Source of the DNA: Stenotrophomonas sp. HITSZ_GD
GTDB lineage: Bacteria > Pseudomonadota > Gammaproteobacteria > Xanthomonadales > Xanthomonadaceae
DNA: 64,000 nucleotides
Direction: 5' to 3'
Assembly: GCF_029543105.1 (NCBI RefSeq)
Contig: NZ_JARQXB010000012.1
Span: 62,001 to 126,000, forward strand
In this document: positions 47,530 through 54,723 of the stretch, one piece after another
Numbering within the stretch: position 1 is the stretch's first letter
Layout: each line of letters starts with the position of its first letter
Position numbers and translations under genes: made by a program
Notes under the pieces: model-generated
The model's database searches: none
Told to the model about the DNA's origin: nothing
Seen by the model: only the letters and a program-made list of their open reading frames with translations

Positions 47530-47559
47530 TTGACAGTTTTCCGCGCGGGCCGCTATGGT
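47530..47559 (+). promoter_or_regulatory. Promoter of the peptide-export locus
   Basis: TTGACA (47530-47535) is a perfect -35 hexamer and TATGGT (47554-47559) a fair -10 at 18-base spacing. It stands alone upstream of the ABC gene. It is the only clear promoter I see for the 47.7-54.0 kb genes. Confidence 0.7.
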
Positions 47560-47567
47560 GCCCGCGC

Positions 47568-47620
47568 CATCACGGTTGGCCCGCAAGGGACGGAATGCTG
47601 GGGAGCATTCCGCCGTGATG
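47568..47620 (+). promoter_or_regulatory. Structured 5' leader with nested stems
   Basis: CATCACGG (47568-47575) pairs with CCGTGATG (47613-47620), enclosing CGGAATGCT (47591-47599) paired with AGCATTCCG (47604-47612) around GGGG. Together they give an 8-bp outer and a 9-bp inner stem, stacked on the 3' side and separated by a 15-base bulge on the 5' side. It starts about at the predicted transcript 5' end. It is not followed by a T-run, so it is not a simple terminator. A cis-regulatory role or transcript protection is possible. Confidence 0.5.
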
Positions 47621-47649
47621 AAGAAAACGCTTGTAATGGGGAAAAGGAC

Positions 47650-47682
47650 ATGCAGACCTCAAGGATGGGGGCGCGGCCATGA
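47650..47682 (+). CDS. Possible 10-codon leader ORF upstream of the ABC gene
   Basis: ATG at 47650 opens a tiny frame, MQTSRMGARP, whose TGA overlaps the ATG of the ABC ATPase gene (ATGA). It has the best ribosome-binding site in this leader (GGGGAAAAGGAC), better than that of the ABC gene itself. This suggests translational coupling or leader-peptide control, as known for some antibiotic-response ABC genes. Such short frames also occur by chance, so confidence is low. Confidence 0.35.
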   Translation: MQTSRMGARP

Positions 47683-48581
47683 CCGCGGCCATGATTCAGA
47701 CCGTGGGCTTGAGTCACGCCTACAGTGCACATGCCGGTGTGTGGGATCTCGACCTGACCGTGCCGGCCGGCGCGATCTACGCGTTCCTCGGCCCGAACGG
47801 CGCGGGCAAGACCACCACGATTCGCTTGCTGCTGGGCCTGCTGCGCGCCACGCGCGGGCAGATCCTCATCGACGGCGCGCCGCGCGCCGCCGACCCGCGC
47901 GCGGTGCCGCACATCGGCTCGATGGTGGAAGGGCCGTCGCTGTATCCGCACCTCACCGGCCGCGAGAACCTGCGCATCACCGCGCTGCTGCTCGGCCGCC
48001 CGCGCGGCGAGATCGACGACGCGCTGCGCACCGTGGGCCTGCTCGATGCCGCCGACCGCCTGGTGCGCCAATATTCGCTGGGCATGCGCCAGCGCCTGGG
48101 CCTGGCGCTGGCGCTGCTGGGCCGGCCCCGCCTGCTGATCCTCGATGAGCCCAGCAACGGGCTCGACCCGCCCGGCATGGCGGACATGCGTGCACTGATG
48201 CGCGAGCTGGTGCGCGAGCACGGCATGACCTTGTTCCTGTCCAGCCACCTGCTCGACGATGTCGAGAAGGTCGCCACGCATGTCGGGCTGCTGCACAAGG
48301 GCAGGCTGCTGGCACAAGGCGAGCTGGCCGCGCTGCGCGAACGCCGCCTGCGGGTGGAATGCGGCGATCCCGCCCGCGCGGCCGCGCTGCTGGCACAAGC
48401 GGGGCACGCGGCGGCGGTGGAGGCCGAAGGCGTCCTGCGGGTCGACGCGCAGGCCAGCGAGGCCGCGCACATCAACCGCTTGCTGGTGACCGCCGGCATC
48501 GACGTGCACGCGCTCGGCGCACGGCACGACAGCCTGGAGCGCTTCTTCGCGCTGGCGACGGGCAAGGAGGGCGGCGCATGA
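47679..48581 (+). CDS. ABC transporter ATPase (BcrA/LanF-like)
   Basis: 300-residue ATPase subunit. Walker A is GPNGAGKTTT (about 40), the signature YSLGMRQRLGLALALLG (about 136) and Walker B LLILDEPSNGLDPPG (about 155), followed by the H-loop in SSHLLD. The degenerate signature SLGMRQR and the GMVEGPSLYPHLTGRENLRI block are typical of the DRR/BcrA/LanF group that removes antibiotics or bacteriocins from the membrane. The C-terminal 80 residues are a regulatory extension. The permease gene overlaps its stop by 4 bases (ATGA). In this context self-resistance to the exported peptide is the leading hypothesis. Confidence 0.9.
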   Translation: MTAAMIQTVGLSHAYSAHAGVWDLDLTVPAGAIYAFLGPNGAGKTTTIRLLLGLLRATRGQILIDGAPRAADPRAVPHIGSMVEGPSLYPHLTGRENLRITALLLGRPRGEIDDALRTVGLLDAADRLVRQYSLGMRQRLGLALALLGRPRLLILDEPSNGLDPPGMADMRALMRELVREHGMTLFLSSHLLDDVEKVATHVGLLHKGRLLAQGELAALRERRLRVECGDPARAAALLAQAGHAAAVEAEGVLRVDAQASEAAHINRLLVTAGIDVHALGARHDSLERFFALATGKEGGA

Positions 48582-49315
48582 ACCGTTGGATCGACTGCGT
48601 GCGCGCCGAGCACGCCAAACTCAAGCGCACCTTCGCCCGGGGCATGGCGATCGCCGCGCCCGTGTGCGCGGTACTGCTGAGCCTGTTCGTGCTGGCCAAC
48701 CTGGACGTGCTGGCCGCTTCCAAGGGCATCGCGCGCTGGGAGGCCTACCTGGATTCGCTGTTGCGCATCTGGGCGAGCTTCGTGCTGCCGATCATGGCGA
48801 CGCTGCAGGCGGTGCTGATCGCGCAGCTCGAACACGGCAACCGACAGTGGAAATACCTGCTCGCGCTGCCGGTGTCGCGTGCGTCGCTGTACGTGGCCAA
48901 GAGCGTCAACCTGTTCGCGCTGCTGCTGCTGGGCCACGTGGTGCTGTGGCTCGCGGCGATGGCGGCCTGCGCGGCGTTCGGGTTGGCGCCCGATGCCTTG
49001 GGCGCGGCGGGCGGCTTCCTCGCCGGCCGGCTGGGGGGGACGTTCGTGGCCGCGCTGGTGCTGGCTGCGGTGCAGTTGCTGGTGGCGGTCCGGCTGGAAA
49101 GTTTCGTGGCCGCCATCGCGGTCGGGCTGGTCGCCACGCTCGTGGCCTTGCTGGGCGCCAGCACGCTGGGCCATGCGGCGGGCTATTACCCCTGGTCGAT
49201 GCCCATGCACGCCTTGCAGGTGCCGCAGGCGGCGTGGTGGATAGGCGTGCTGGCCGCCACCGTCGTCGTGACGGCGTTGGGCGCGCAGTGGCTCAGGCGC
49301 ATGCAGGTCCACTGA
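48578..49315 (+). CDS. ABC-2 type permease (LanE/LanG-like)
   Basis: 245-residue membrane subunit with about six helices and no nucleotide-binding motifs. The opening MNRWIDCVRAEHAKLKRTFA matches the ABC-2 permeases that pair with BcrA/LanF ATPases; EHAKLKRT is the usual N-terminal coupling helix. GNRQWKYLLALPVSRASLYVAKSVNL is the other recognisable block. Its start overlaps the ATPase stop. Together they would form a homodimeric or heterodimeric exporter that protects the producer. The peptide gene lies 160 bases downstream. Confidence 0.88.
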   Translation: MNRWIDCVRAEHAKLKRTFARGMAIAAPVCAVLLSLFVLANLDVLAASKGIARWEAYLDSLLRIWASFVLPIMATLQAVLIAQLEHGNRQWKYLLALPVSRASLYVAKSVNLFALLLLGHVVLWLAAMAACAAFGLAPDALGAAGGFLAGRLGGTFVAALVLAAVQLLVAVRLESFVAAIAVGLVATLVALLGASTLGHAAGYYPWSMPMHALQVPQAAWWIGVLAATVVVTALGAQWLRRMQVH

Positions 49316-49431
49316 GGTTTTTGCGGAGGCGCCCTGCATCCGCACGCAGTCTCCACGTCGCGCAGCTCGGCCTCCCCGGCCGCCATGCCTGCGCCCGTGT
49401 TCCCGGATTGGGCGCATGACGTGCCCGATAG

Positions 49432-49450
49432 CCAGGCGAAAAGCGCCTGG
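49432..49450 (+). promoter_or_regulatory. Hairpin before the peptide gene
   Basis: CCAGGCG and CGCCTGG form a 7-bp perfect stem around AAAAG, about 25 bases before the peptide start. The following GCTAGAAAAGGAG contains a strong ribosome-binding site. It may stabilise a processed peptide mRNA; the function is not shown. Confidence 0.3.
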
Positions 49451-49475
49451 TTCCATTGCTAGAAAAGGAGTTTTT

Positions 49476-49613
49476 ATGCGCAAGCTCACTGCCAAGGAAA
49501 TCGTCGAAGTCAGCGGCGGCCGTGCCGCCGGTTGCGGTCCGTCGCTGGGCGGCTTCCTGTGGTACCTGATGACCGATTGCATCCTGTGCGACGGCGGCAC
49601 CCAGGTCTGTTGA
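49476..49613 (+). CDS. Four-cysteine double-glycine-leader peptide precursor
   Basis: 45-residue precursor. Residues 1-15, MRKLTAKEIVEVSGG, are a double-glycine leader. The predicted 30-residue core starts RAAGCGPSLGGFLWYL and continues MTDCILCDGGTQVC, with Cys at core positions 5, 20, 23 and 30. Two disulfides, or another thiol-based modification, are therefore possible. AAAAGGAG stands 5 bases before the ATG. The genes for a CxxC redox protein, an HlyD adaptor and a C39 ABC exporter follow. No LanM-, radical-SAM- or YcaO-type modifying enzyme is nearby, so an unmodified, disulfide-bonded bacteriocin or a signal peptide is most likely. Confidence 0.88.
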   Translation: MRKLTAKEIVEVSGGRAAGCGPSLGGFLWYLMTDCILCDGGTQVC

Positions 49614-49634
49614 TGCAGGCCGGCTGATGCCGGG

Positions 49635-49666
49635 GCCATGCCCGGGGTTTTCCGGGCATGGCTTTT
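49635..49666 (+). terminator. Hairpin/attenuator after the peptide gene
   Basis: GCCATGCCCGG (49635-49645) pairs perfectly with CCGGGCATGGC (49652-49662), then TTTTC. It lies between the peptide gene and the processing genes and would partly stop transcription, giving more peptide than machinery mRNA. Confidence 0.65.
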
Positions 49667-49692
49667 CGACCAGGACATGTCGGGAGATAAGG

Positions 49693-50631
49693 ATGTCGAT
49701 GCAATCGATCCTCGTGCAGGGACCGCTGGTACTGGCGTGCGCGTTGCTCGCGCAGCTGGGGATGTTCTCGGTGATGGCCAAGCGGGTGTTTCCGTCCGGG
49801 CAGCGCCGCTGGGATAGTCATCCCGTGGTGCAGGGCGCGCTGTTGCTCGCCGCGCTGTTGCTGCTGGCACCGCTGGGCGTGCCGGCGCGCCTGTCGGGTG
49901 CGGTGTTCATCACCGCGGTGGTGGCCGGCGGCACCGCGCTGGCGCTGCTACGCGGCCGCGAAGCCGCGTGCGACTGCTTCGGTGCGCTCACGCCGAAGGG
50001 GCCCGCGTTGCACGTGGCGCTGCTGCTGCTGGCGTGCGCGCTGGATGCGGTGCTCTGGCGGCAGCGCGGCCTGCTCGCCGAACCGTTCGTGCGCTGGGCC
50101 ATCCCGGTGGCCGGCGGCGTGCTGGCGGGCGCGGCCTACCTGTGGCTGCGCCTGCGGCGCTACCAGACCGCGTTCTATCGCCCCGAACGCCTGCACGGCG
50201 AGGTACCGGAACGCCTGGCGCCCGAGCAGGTGCTCGGCCACTCGACCAGCGGCCAGGCGCGCCAGGTGGGCGAACTGCTCGGCACCGCGCCCGGCCTGGT
50301 GGTGGTGGCGCTCTCGTCCTCCTGCACCAGCTGCTACGACCTGCTGGAACGCCTGTCCGCGCACGTGAGCGCTTCGGCCGACCCGTTGCCCGTCGTCGTG
50401 GTCAGCGACCACCCGCGCATGTTCCAGCGCGGCACCGCCGGGCTGGTCGCGCTGGTGGACCCGCAGGTGACCATCGCGCGCCACATGCGCGCGGAGAAGC
50501 TGCCGCTGGGCTTTGCCCTCAACGACGATTTCGAACTGCTGGCGCCGCCGTCCTCGGGCAACGGCAGCATCCTCGGCCTGCTGGCCATGCTCGATTCGAT
50601 CAGGACGCCCGATGTCGCGACTGTTCCGTGA
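49693..50631 (+). CDS. MauE-like membrane domain fused to a thioredoxin-like CxxC domain
   Basis: 312-residue protein. The N-terminal part (about 1-155) has four to five helices and CDCFGA (Cys93, Cys95), as in MauE/DoxX-like redox membrane proteins. A linker with Arg-rich RLRRYQTAFYRPE follows. The C-terminal part (about 180-305) resembles a thioredoxin/MauD fold: GLVVVALSSSCTSCYDLLERL with CxxC at Cys211 and Cys214. MauE and MauD together support disulfide formation in methylamine dehydrogenase; here both seem fused in one chain. Placed after a four-Cys peptide gene, a role in peptide disulfides is inferred. The start at 49693 follows GGGAGATAAGG. Confidence 0.8.
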   Translation: MSMQSILVQGPLVLACALLAQLGMFSVMAKRVFPSGQRRWDSHPVVQGALLLAALLLLAPLGVPARLSGAVFITAVVAGGTALALLRGREAACDCFGALTPKGPALHVALLLLACALDAVLWRQRGLLAEPFVRWAIPVAGGVLAGAAYLWLRLRRYQTAFYRPERLHGEVPERLAPEQVLGHSTSGQARQVGELLGTAPGLVVVALSSSCTSCYDLLERLSAHVSASADPLPVVVVSDHPRMFQRGTAGLVALVDPQVTIARHMRAEKLPLGFALNDDFELLAPPSSGNGSILGLLAMLDSIRTPDVATVP

Positions 50632-51868
50632 TGAAGCGGTGGCCGCGGCGCAATCCTCGCCGCTGGGCCGCATCCGCCTGGCCACGCCGGTGGCCACCAC
50701 CGCCTACACGGCAGTGTTCAGCGCGCTGTTACTCGCCGCACTGGTGTTCGTATGCACCGGGCGCTATACGCGGCGGGTGACGGTGAGCGGCGAGGTCACC
50801 TCCACCGTCGGCCTGGTGCAGGTGCATGCCGAACGCGCCTCGGTGGTCTCGCGCCTGCTGGTGCAGCGCGGGCAGGTGGTGAAGAAGGGCCAACCGCTGG
50901 TGGAATACGCCGTGCAACAGGGCGGCGAGGATTCCAGCGACGTCAACCGCGCGATCGCCGGCGAACTGCGCACGCAAGGCAAGCTCGCCGCCGACGAGCG
51001 GGCGGGCAGCCTGCGCGGCTTCGACCTGAAGGCGGACGACCTGCGCCAGCGCATCGCCGGCTTGCAGGTGCAGCGTGCCGCGCTGCTGGACCAACGCGCG
51101 CTGCTCGGCGAGCAGATCGACGTGCTGCGCAGCCGCCAGGCCCGCTACGAGCGCCTGCGCGCGCAGCAATACCTGTCCCAGGCCGAGTTCGAATCCACCC
51201 GCAAGGAGCTGATCTCGGTGCAGGTGCAGGAGAAATCCATGCGCGTGCAGATCAGCCAGCTCGACGAGCAGCTGACCGTGGCGCGCAACGACCTGGCGCG
51301 GCTGCCCATCGAACGACGCAGCCGCGACAACGCGATCCAGGGCGACATCAGCCGCCTGCGGCTGGCGGTGATCGAGCAGGAAGCCCGGCGTACCTGGCGC
51401 ACGCTCTCGCCGGTGGACGGGGTGGTCACCGCCTTGCCGGTGAAGGCCGGCATCGTGGTGCAGGCCGGGCAGGTGATGGTCGCCGTGTTGCCGGCCAACG
51501 GCCGCATGGAGGCCACGCTGCTCATCAACGGCGAAGCGGCCGGTTTCGTCGAGCCGAAGCAACGCGTGCTGATGCGGCTGGATGCCTTCCCGTACCAGAA
51601 ATACGGCCACCTGGCCGGACGCGTGGTGGCGGTGGACCGCAACCCCACGCGCGGCGCGGACCTGCAAGGCATCGGCTCGGCGGGCGCGCAGGCCAGCTAC
51701 TACGTCGCCACCGTTGCGCTGGATACGCAGTCGATGACCGGCGACGGACGCCAGCACGGCTTGCTGCCCGGCATGACCTGCCAGGCCGACGTGATGCTCG
51801 AACGCCGCCGCCTGGTGGAATGGATGCTGGGCCCCGCGCTGGGGTTTGGCCGCAAGGTCATGGACTGA
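50612..51868 (+). CDS. HlyD family adaptor of the peptide exporter
   Basis: 418-residue membrane-fusion protein. One helix (about 28-47) anchors it, followed by a lipoyl half motif (SVVSRLLVQRGQVVKKGQPLVEYA), a long coiled-coil hairpin (about 105-255) and the second half (TWRTLSPVDGVVTALPVKAGIVVQAGQVMVAVLP). The C-terminus resembles bacteriocin-secretion adaptors (CvaA-like), with GLLPGMTCQADVMLERRRLVEWMLGPALG. It overlaps the upstream redox gene by 20 bases and the ABC gene starts 9 bases after it, so the genes act together. It should bridge the exporter to TolC. Confidence 0.92.
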   Translation: MSRLFRDEAVAAAQSSPLGRIRLATPVATTAYTAVFSALLLAALVFVCTGRYTRRVTVSGEVTSTVGLVQVHAERASVVSRLLVQRGQVVKKGQPLVEYAVQQGGEDSSDVNRAIAGELRTQGKLAADERAGSLRGFDLKADDLRQRIAGLQVQRAALLDQRALLGEQIDVLRSRQARYERLRAQQYLSQAEFESTRKELISVQVQEKSMRVQISQLDEQLTVARNDLARLPIERRSRDNAIQGDISRLRLAVIEQEARRTWRTLSPVDGVVTALPVKAGIVVQAGQVMVAVLPANGRMEATLLINGEAAGFVEPKQRVLMRLDAFPYQKYGHLAGRVVAVDRNPTRGADLQGIGSAGAQASYYVATVALDTQSMTGDGRQHGLLPGMTCQADVMLERRRLVEWMLGPALGFGRKVMD

Positions 51869-51877
51869 GGAGCCGCC

Positions 51878-54016
51878 ATGGAAGAGGTGATCCGACCGGT
51901 ATGGAAACCGCGCGGCCTGGAGCGGCTGCCGGTGGTGCAGCAGAGCGAGTTCGCCGAATGCGGCCTGTGCTGCCTGGTGATGGTGGCCAACTACCACGGC
52001 AACGGCATCACGCTGGGCGAACTGCGCCAGCGCGACCCGGTGTCGATGAAGGGCGTCACCCTGCTGAGCCTGATGCGCGATGCGATCGCGCTCAAGCTCA
52101 CCCCGCGCGCGTTGCGGCTGGAGCTGGAGGAGCTGGCGCAGCTGCAGGCGCCGTGCGTGCTGCACTGGGACCTGGACCACTTCGTGGTGCTCAAGGAAGT
52201 GCGGCGCGGCACGCTGGTGATCCACGACCCGGCGCGTGGCGAAGTGGCGATGCCGCTGGCCGAGGCCGGCCGCCATTTCACCGGCGTGGCGCTGGAACTG
52301 GAACCCAGCCTGGACTTCCAGCGCGCGCGCCGCCGCCGGCGGACCTCGCTGGCCGCCGTGCTGGGGCAGGTGAGCGGGCTCAAGCGCGCGCTGCTGCACG
52401 TGCTGGCGCTGTCGCTGGTGATCGAGGGCTTCACCCTGGTGGCCCCGTTCTACATGCAATGGGTGCTGGACCAGGTGGTGGTCACCCACGACGACAGCCT
52501 GCTGGTGTTGATCGGGCTCGGTTTCGGCCTGCTGGCGATCTTTCGCCCCGTGGTGACCGCCCTGCGCGGCTGGAACATCACCTGGCTGGGCGCCAACCTC
52601 AACCACCAGTGGGAATCGAACCTGTTCCGCCACTTGCTGCACTTGCCCGCGACATTCTTCGAGCGGCGCCATGTCGGTGACGTCGTCTCGCGCTTTACCT
52701 CGGTGAAGTCGATCCAGAACGTGCTCTCCAGCCAGTTCGTCGCCACCGTGCTGGACGGCGTGATGTGCGTGTTCACGCTGGTGTTGATGTTCCTCTACAG
52801 CGCCAAGCTCACCGCGTGGGTGCTGGTGGCGTTCGCCGCCTACCTCGGCCTGCGCGCCTACTTCTTCGCCCCGCTGCGGCGCGCGAGCGAGGAGAAGATC
52901 GCCCAGGCCGCGCGGCAGCAATCCAACCTGCTCGAAGCCATTCGCGGCATCCGCTCGCTGCAGCTGGCCAACCAGCAGGCCAGCCGCCTGGGCGGCTATG
53001 GCAACGCCTTGGCCGAGACGATCAACCGCGACGTGGTGGTGCAGCGTTGGCAGCTCGGCTTCGAACTGGCCAACGGCCTGCTGTTCGGCGTGTTCCGCGT
53101 GGGCGTGGTGTGGTACGCCGCCACGCTGGTGATGGCGGGCGAGATGACCGCTGGCATGCTGGTGGCCTTCATCGCCTATGCCGACCTGTTCTCCACCCGC
53201 AGCGCCAACTTCGTCAACCAGCTCTACGAGATCCGCATGTTGGGCATGCACGCCGAGCGCATCGCCGAGATCGCCACCGCGCGCCCGGAAGCTGCGCTGG
53301 CAGGCGAGGGCGCACTGGCCGCAGGTGGCGGCGCATTGCAGGTGCGCGGCCTGTGCTTTCGGTATGGCAGCAACGAACCGTGGGTGCTGGACGGGCTGGA
53401 CATGGACATCGCCGAGGGCGAATGCGTGGCGATTGTCGGCGCCTCGGGCGACGGCAAATCGACGCTGGCCAAGCTGATCCTGGGCCTGCTGGAGCCGGAC
53501 GCCGGCGAGATACGCTGGGGCGGCGTGGACATCCGCCAGCTCGGCAAGGCGCGCTTTCGCGACGTGGCCGCCGCGGTGTTGCAGGACGACAGCCTGTTCG
53601 CCGGCTCGATCGCCGCGAACATCAGCTTCTTTGCCGCGGACGGCAAGCGCGAGGACATCGAGGCCGCCGCGCGCATGGCGCAGATTCACGAAGAGATCAT
53701 GGCGATGCCGATGGGCTACGACACCCCGATCGGCGACATGGGCGCGGCATTGTCCGGCGGCCAGCGCCAGCGCGTGCTGCTGGCGCGTGCGCTTTACCGC
53801 AAGCCGCAGCTGCTGATCCTGGATGAAGCGACCAGCCACCTGGACGGCGCCAACGAGCGCAAGGTCAACGAGGTGGTGAGTAGCCTGCGGCTGACCCGCA
53901 TCATCATCGCGCACCGGCAGGAGACGATTGCTGCCGCGTCGCGGGTCATCGAGTTGAAGCGGCAGACCGCCACCCAGCCCGATACGCCCCGCGAAGTGGA
54001 GGCCGCCCTGTCGTGA
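51878..54016 (+). CDS. C39 peptidase-containing ABC exporter (bacteriocin type)
   Basis: 712-residue ABC protein that cuts the double-glycine leader and exports the core peptide. The N-terminal C39 domain (about 12-150) has Cys28 in QSEFAECGLCC, His100 in LDHFVVLKEV and Asp116 in IHDPARG, so the catalytic set is intact. Six helices follow (about 165-450), then the ATPase: Walker A GASGDGKST, signature LSGGQRQR, Walker B LLILDEATSHLD. The length is as for CvaB/LagD-type exporters. The product is inferred to be the peptide at 49476 and possibly the two at 24.3 kb. Confidence 0.95.
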   Translation: MEEVIRPVWKPRGLERLPVVQQSEFAECGLCCLVMVANYHGNGITLGELRQRDPVSMKGVTLLSLMRDAIALKLTPRALRLELEELAQLQAPCVLHWDLDHFVVLKEVRRGTLVIHDPARGEVAMPLAEAGRHFTGVALELEPSLDFQRARRRRRTSLAAVLGQVSGLKRALLHVLALSLVIEGFTLVAPFYMQWVLDQVVVTHDDSLLVLIGLGFGLLAIFRPVVTALRGWNITWLGANLNHQWESNLFRHLLHLPATFFERRHVGDVVSRFTSVKSIQNVLSSQFVATVLDGVMCVFTLVLMFLYSAKLTAWVLVAFAAYLGLRAYFFAPLRRASEEKIAQAARQQSNLLEAIRGIRSLQLANQQASRLGGYGNALAETINRDVVVQRWQLGFELANGLLFGVFRVGVVWYAATLVMAGEMTAGMLVAFIAYADLFSTRSANFVNQLYEIRMLGMHAERIAEIATARPEAALAGEGALAAGGGALQVRGLCFRYGSNEPWVLDGLDMDIAEGECVAIVGASGDGKSTLAKLILGLLEPDAGEIRWGGVDIRQLGKARFRDVAAAVLQDDSLFAGSIAANISFFAADGKREDIEAAARMAQIHEEIMAMPMGYDTPIGDMGAALSGGQRQRVLLARALYRKPQLLILDEATSHLDGANERKVNEVVSSLRLTRIIIAHRQETIAAASRVIELKRQTATQPDTPREVEAALS

Positions 54017-54029
54017 GGCCGGATTGGCG

Positions 54030-54410
54030 CTATTCCTGCGGCGCGCTGGTCGGTTCCGAGCGTCGCCATGCCAGGACCACGCGCACCACGGCCAGCACGC
54101 AGAGGGCCACTGCCGAGGCCTTGATCAACGGCCCGGCCACAGAAGAGCGAAACGCATAGAAGCTCACCAGGCCGGCCAGTCCGCACAGCGCGATGCCCGC
54201 GGCCCATCGTGCCACGCGTGGCCAATAGGGCCACGCCAGCAGCGGCGTGGCGAGCAAAAGCAAGACGCCTGCGGTCGTGAAGAACCCGCCCCGCACGTTG
54301 GGCGCGACCTCGCCGAGCCCCACCACGAACAGTAGGCCTATTGCCCATGCGGCCAGGCAGAGGCCGAGAGCGAAACCGATTCCTTGAAGCAGTCGATAAA
54401 AAGCAGGCAT
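54030..54410 (-). CDS. Small membrane protein of unknown function
   Basis: 126-residue protein with about four helices: IGFALGLCLAAWAIGLLFVVG, GGFFTTAGVLLLLATPLLAWPYW, ARWAAGIALCGLAGLVSFYAF and LIKASAVALCVLAVVRVVLAW. No family recognised. It is convergent with the C39 exporter, with a 13-base gap. It could be an immunity protein of the peptide locus, but it is on the opposite strand and may be unrelated. Confidence 0.65.
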   Translation of the reverse strand: MPAFYRLLQGIGFALGLCLAAWAIGLLFVVGLGEVAPNVRGGFFTTAGVLLLLATPLLAWPYWPRVARWAAGIALCGLAGLVSFYAFRSSVAGPLIKASAVALCVLAVVRVVLAWRRSEPTSAPQE

Positions 54411-54723
54411 TCCCTATCCCCGACCTGACGAACGTGAGGATCGTGCCACATCAAAAGAACCGTGAGGCACAGATGCCGCGCCGATGACCTGTCGGGTGAC
54501 CGGAGGCCAGGCCGCTCGGGACCGTAGGCGACATGGATGTCGCCTACGAGCCTCCATGGATGGATTCACGGCGTGTCCCGAGCGGCCTGGCCTCCGGTCG
54601 CCGCGCGCCGGACCTTCCGCGGCTTCCTGCGCCGTGCCCTTCCGAGCGAAAACTTCGAGAAAAACCCCGACAAAAAAAGGCCGCCCAAAGGGCGGCCTTT
54701 TCTTCAAGCAAAGAACCAGGACC
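54411..54723. repeat. Gene-free stretch with a 25-bp inverted repeat element
   Basis: This 313-base gap has no supported gene. At 54498-54522 and 54575-54599 lie two perfectly complementary 25-base arms, 52 bases apart. Inside, GTAGGCGACA (54524-54533) pairs with TGTCGCCTAC (54538-54547) around TGGA, giving a second perfect 10-bp hairpin. The whole unit of about 102 bases looks like a REP/MITE-like element. No transposase is nearby. The last 50 bases hold the dcp terminator. Confidence 0.75.
54672..54702 (-). terminator. Terminator of dcp
   Basis: GGCCGCCC (54679-54686) pairs with GGGCGGCC (54690-54697) with AAA in the loop. On the minus strand it is followed by a seven-base T-run, placed 27 bases after the dcp stop. 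The T-run on the plus strand makes it bidirectional. Confidence 0.88.

Noticed and set aside
47555-48148. Shifted frame across the start of the ABC ATPase gene beginning upstream of it
   Set aside because: It overlaps the clear ATPase gene in another frame and has Arg/Gly/His-rich shadow composition. Only the short leader frame in a different phase is kept as a possibility.
49432-49465. Sigma-54 promoter before the peptide gene
   Set aside because: TGG and TGC elements are present, but the spacing between GG and GC is 7 bases instead of 10.
49476-49613. Lantibiotic or sactipeptide reading of the four-Cys peptide
   Set aside because: No lanthionine synthetase, radical SAM or YcaO gene lies nearby, and the core has few Ser/Thr near the Cys residues. 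Disulfides fit the CxxC neighbour better.
50729-53914. Open minus-strand frame of over 1000 codons opposite the HlyD and C39 ABC genes
   Set aside because: Antisense to two well-recognised genes and of low-complexity, His/Gln/Ala/Gly-rich composition.
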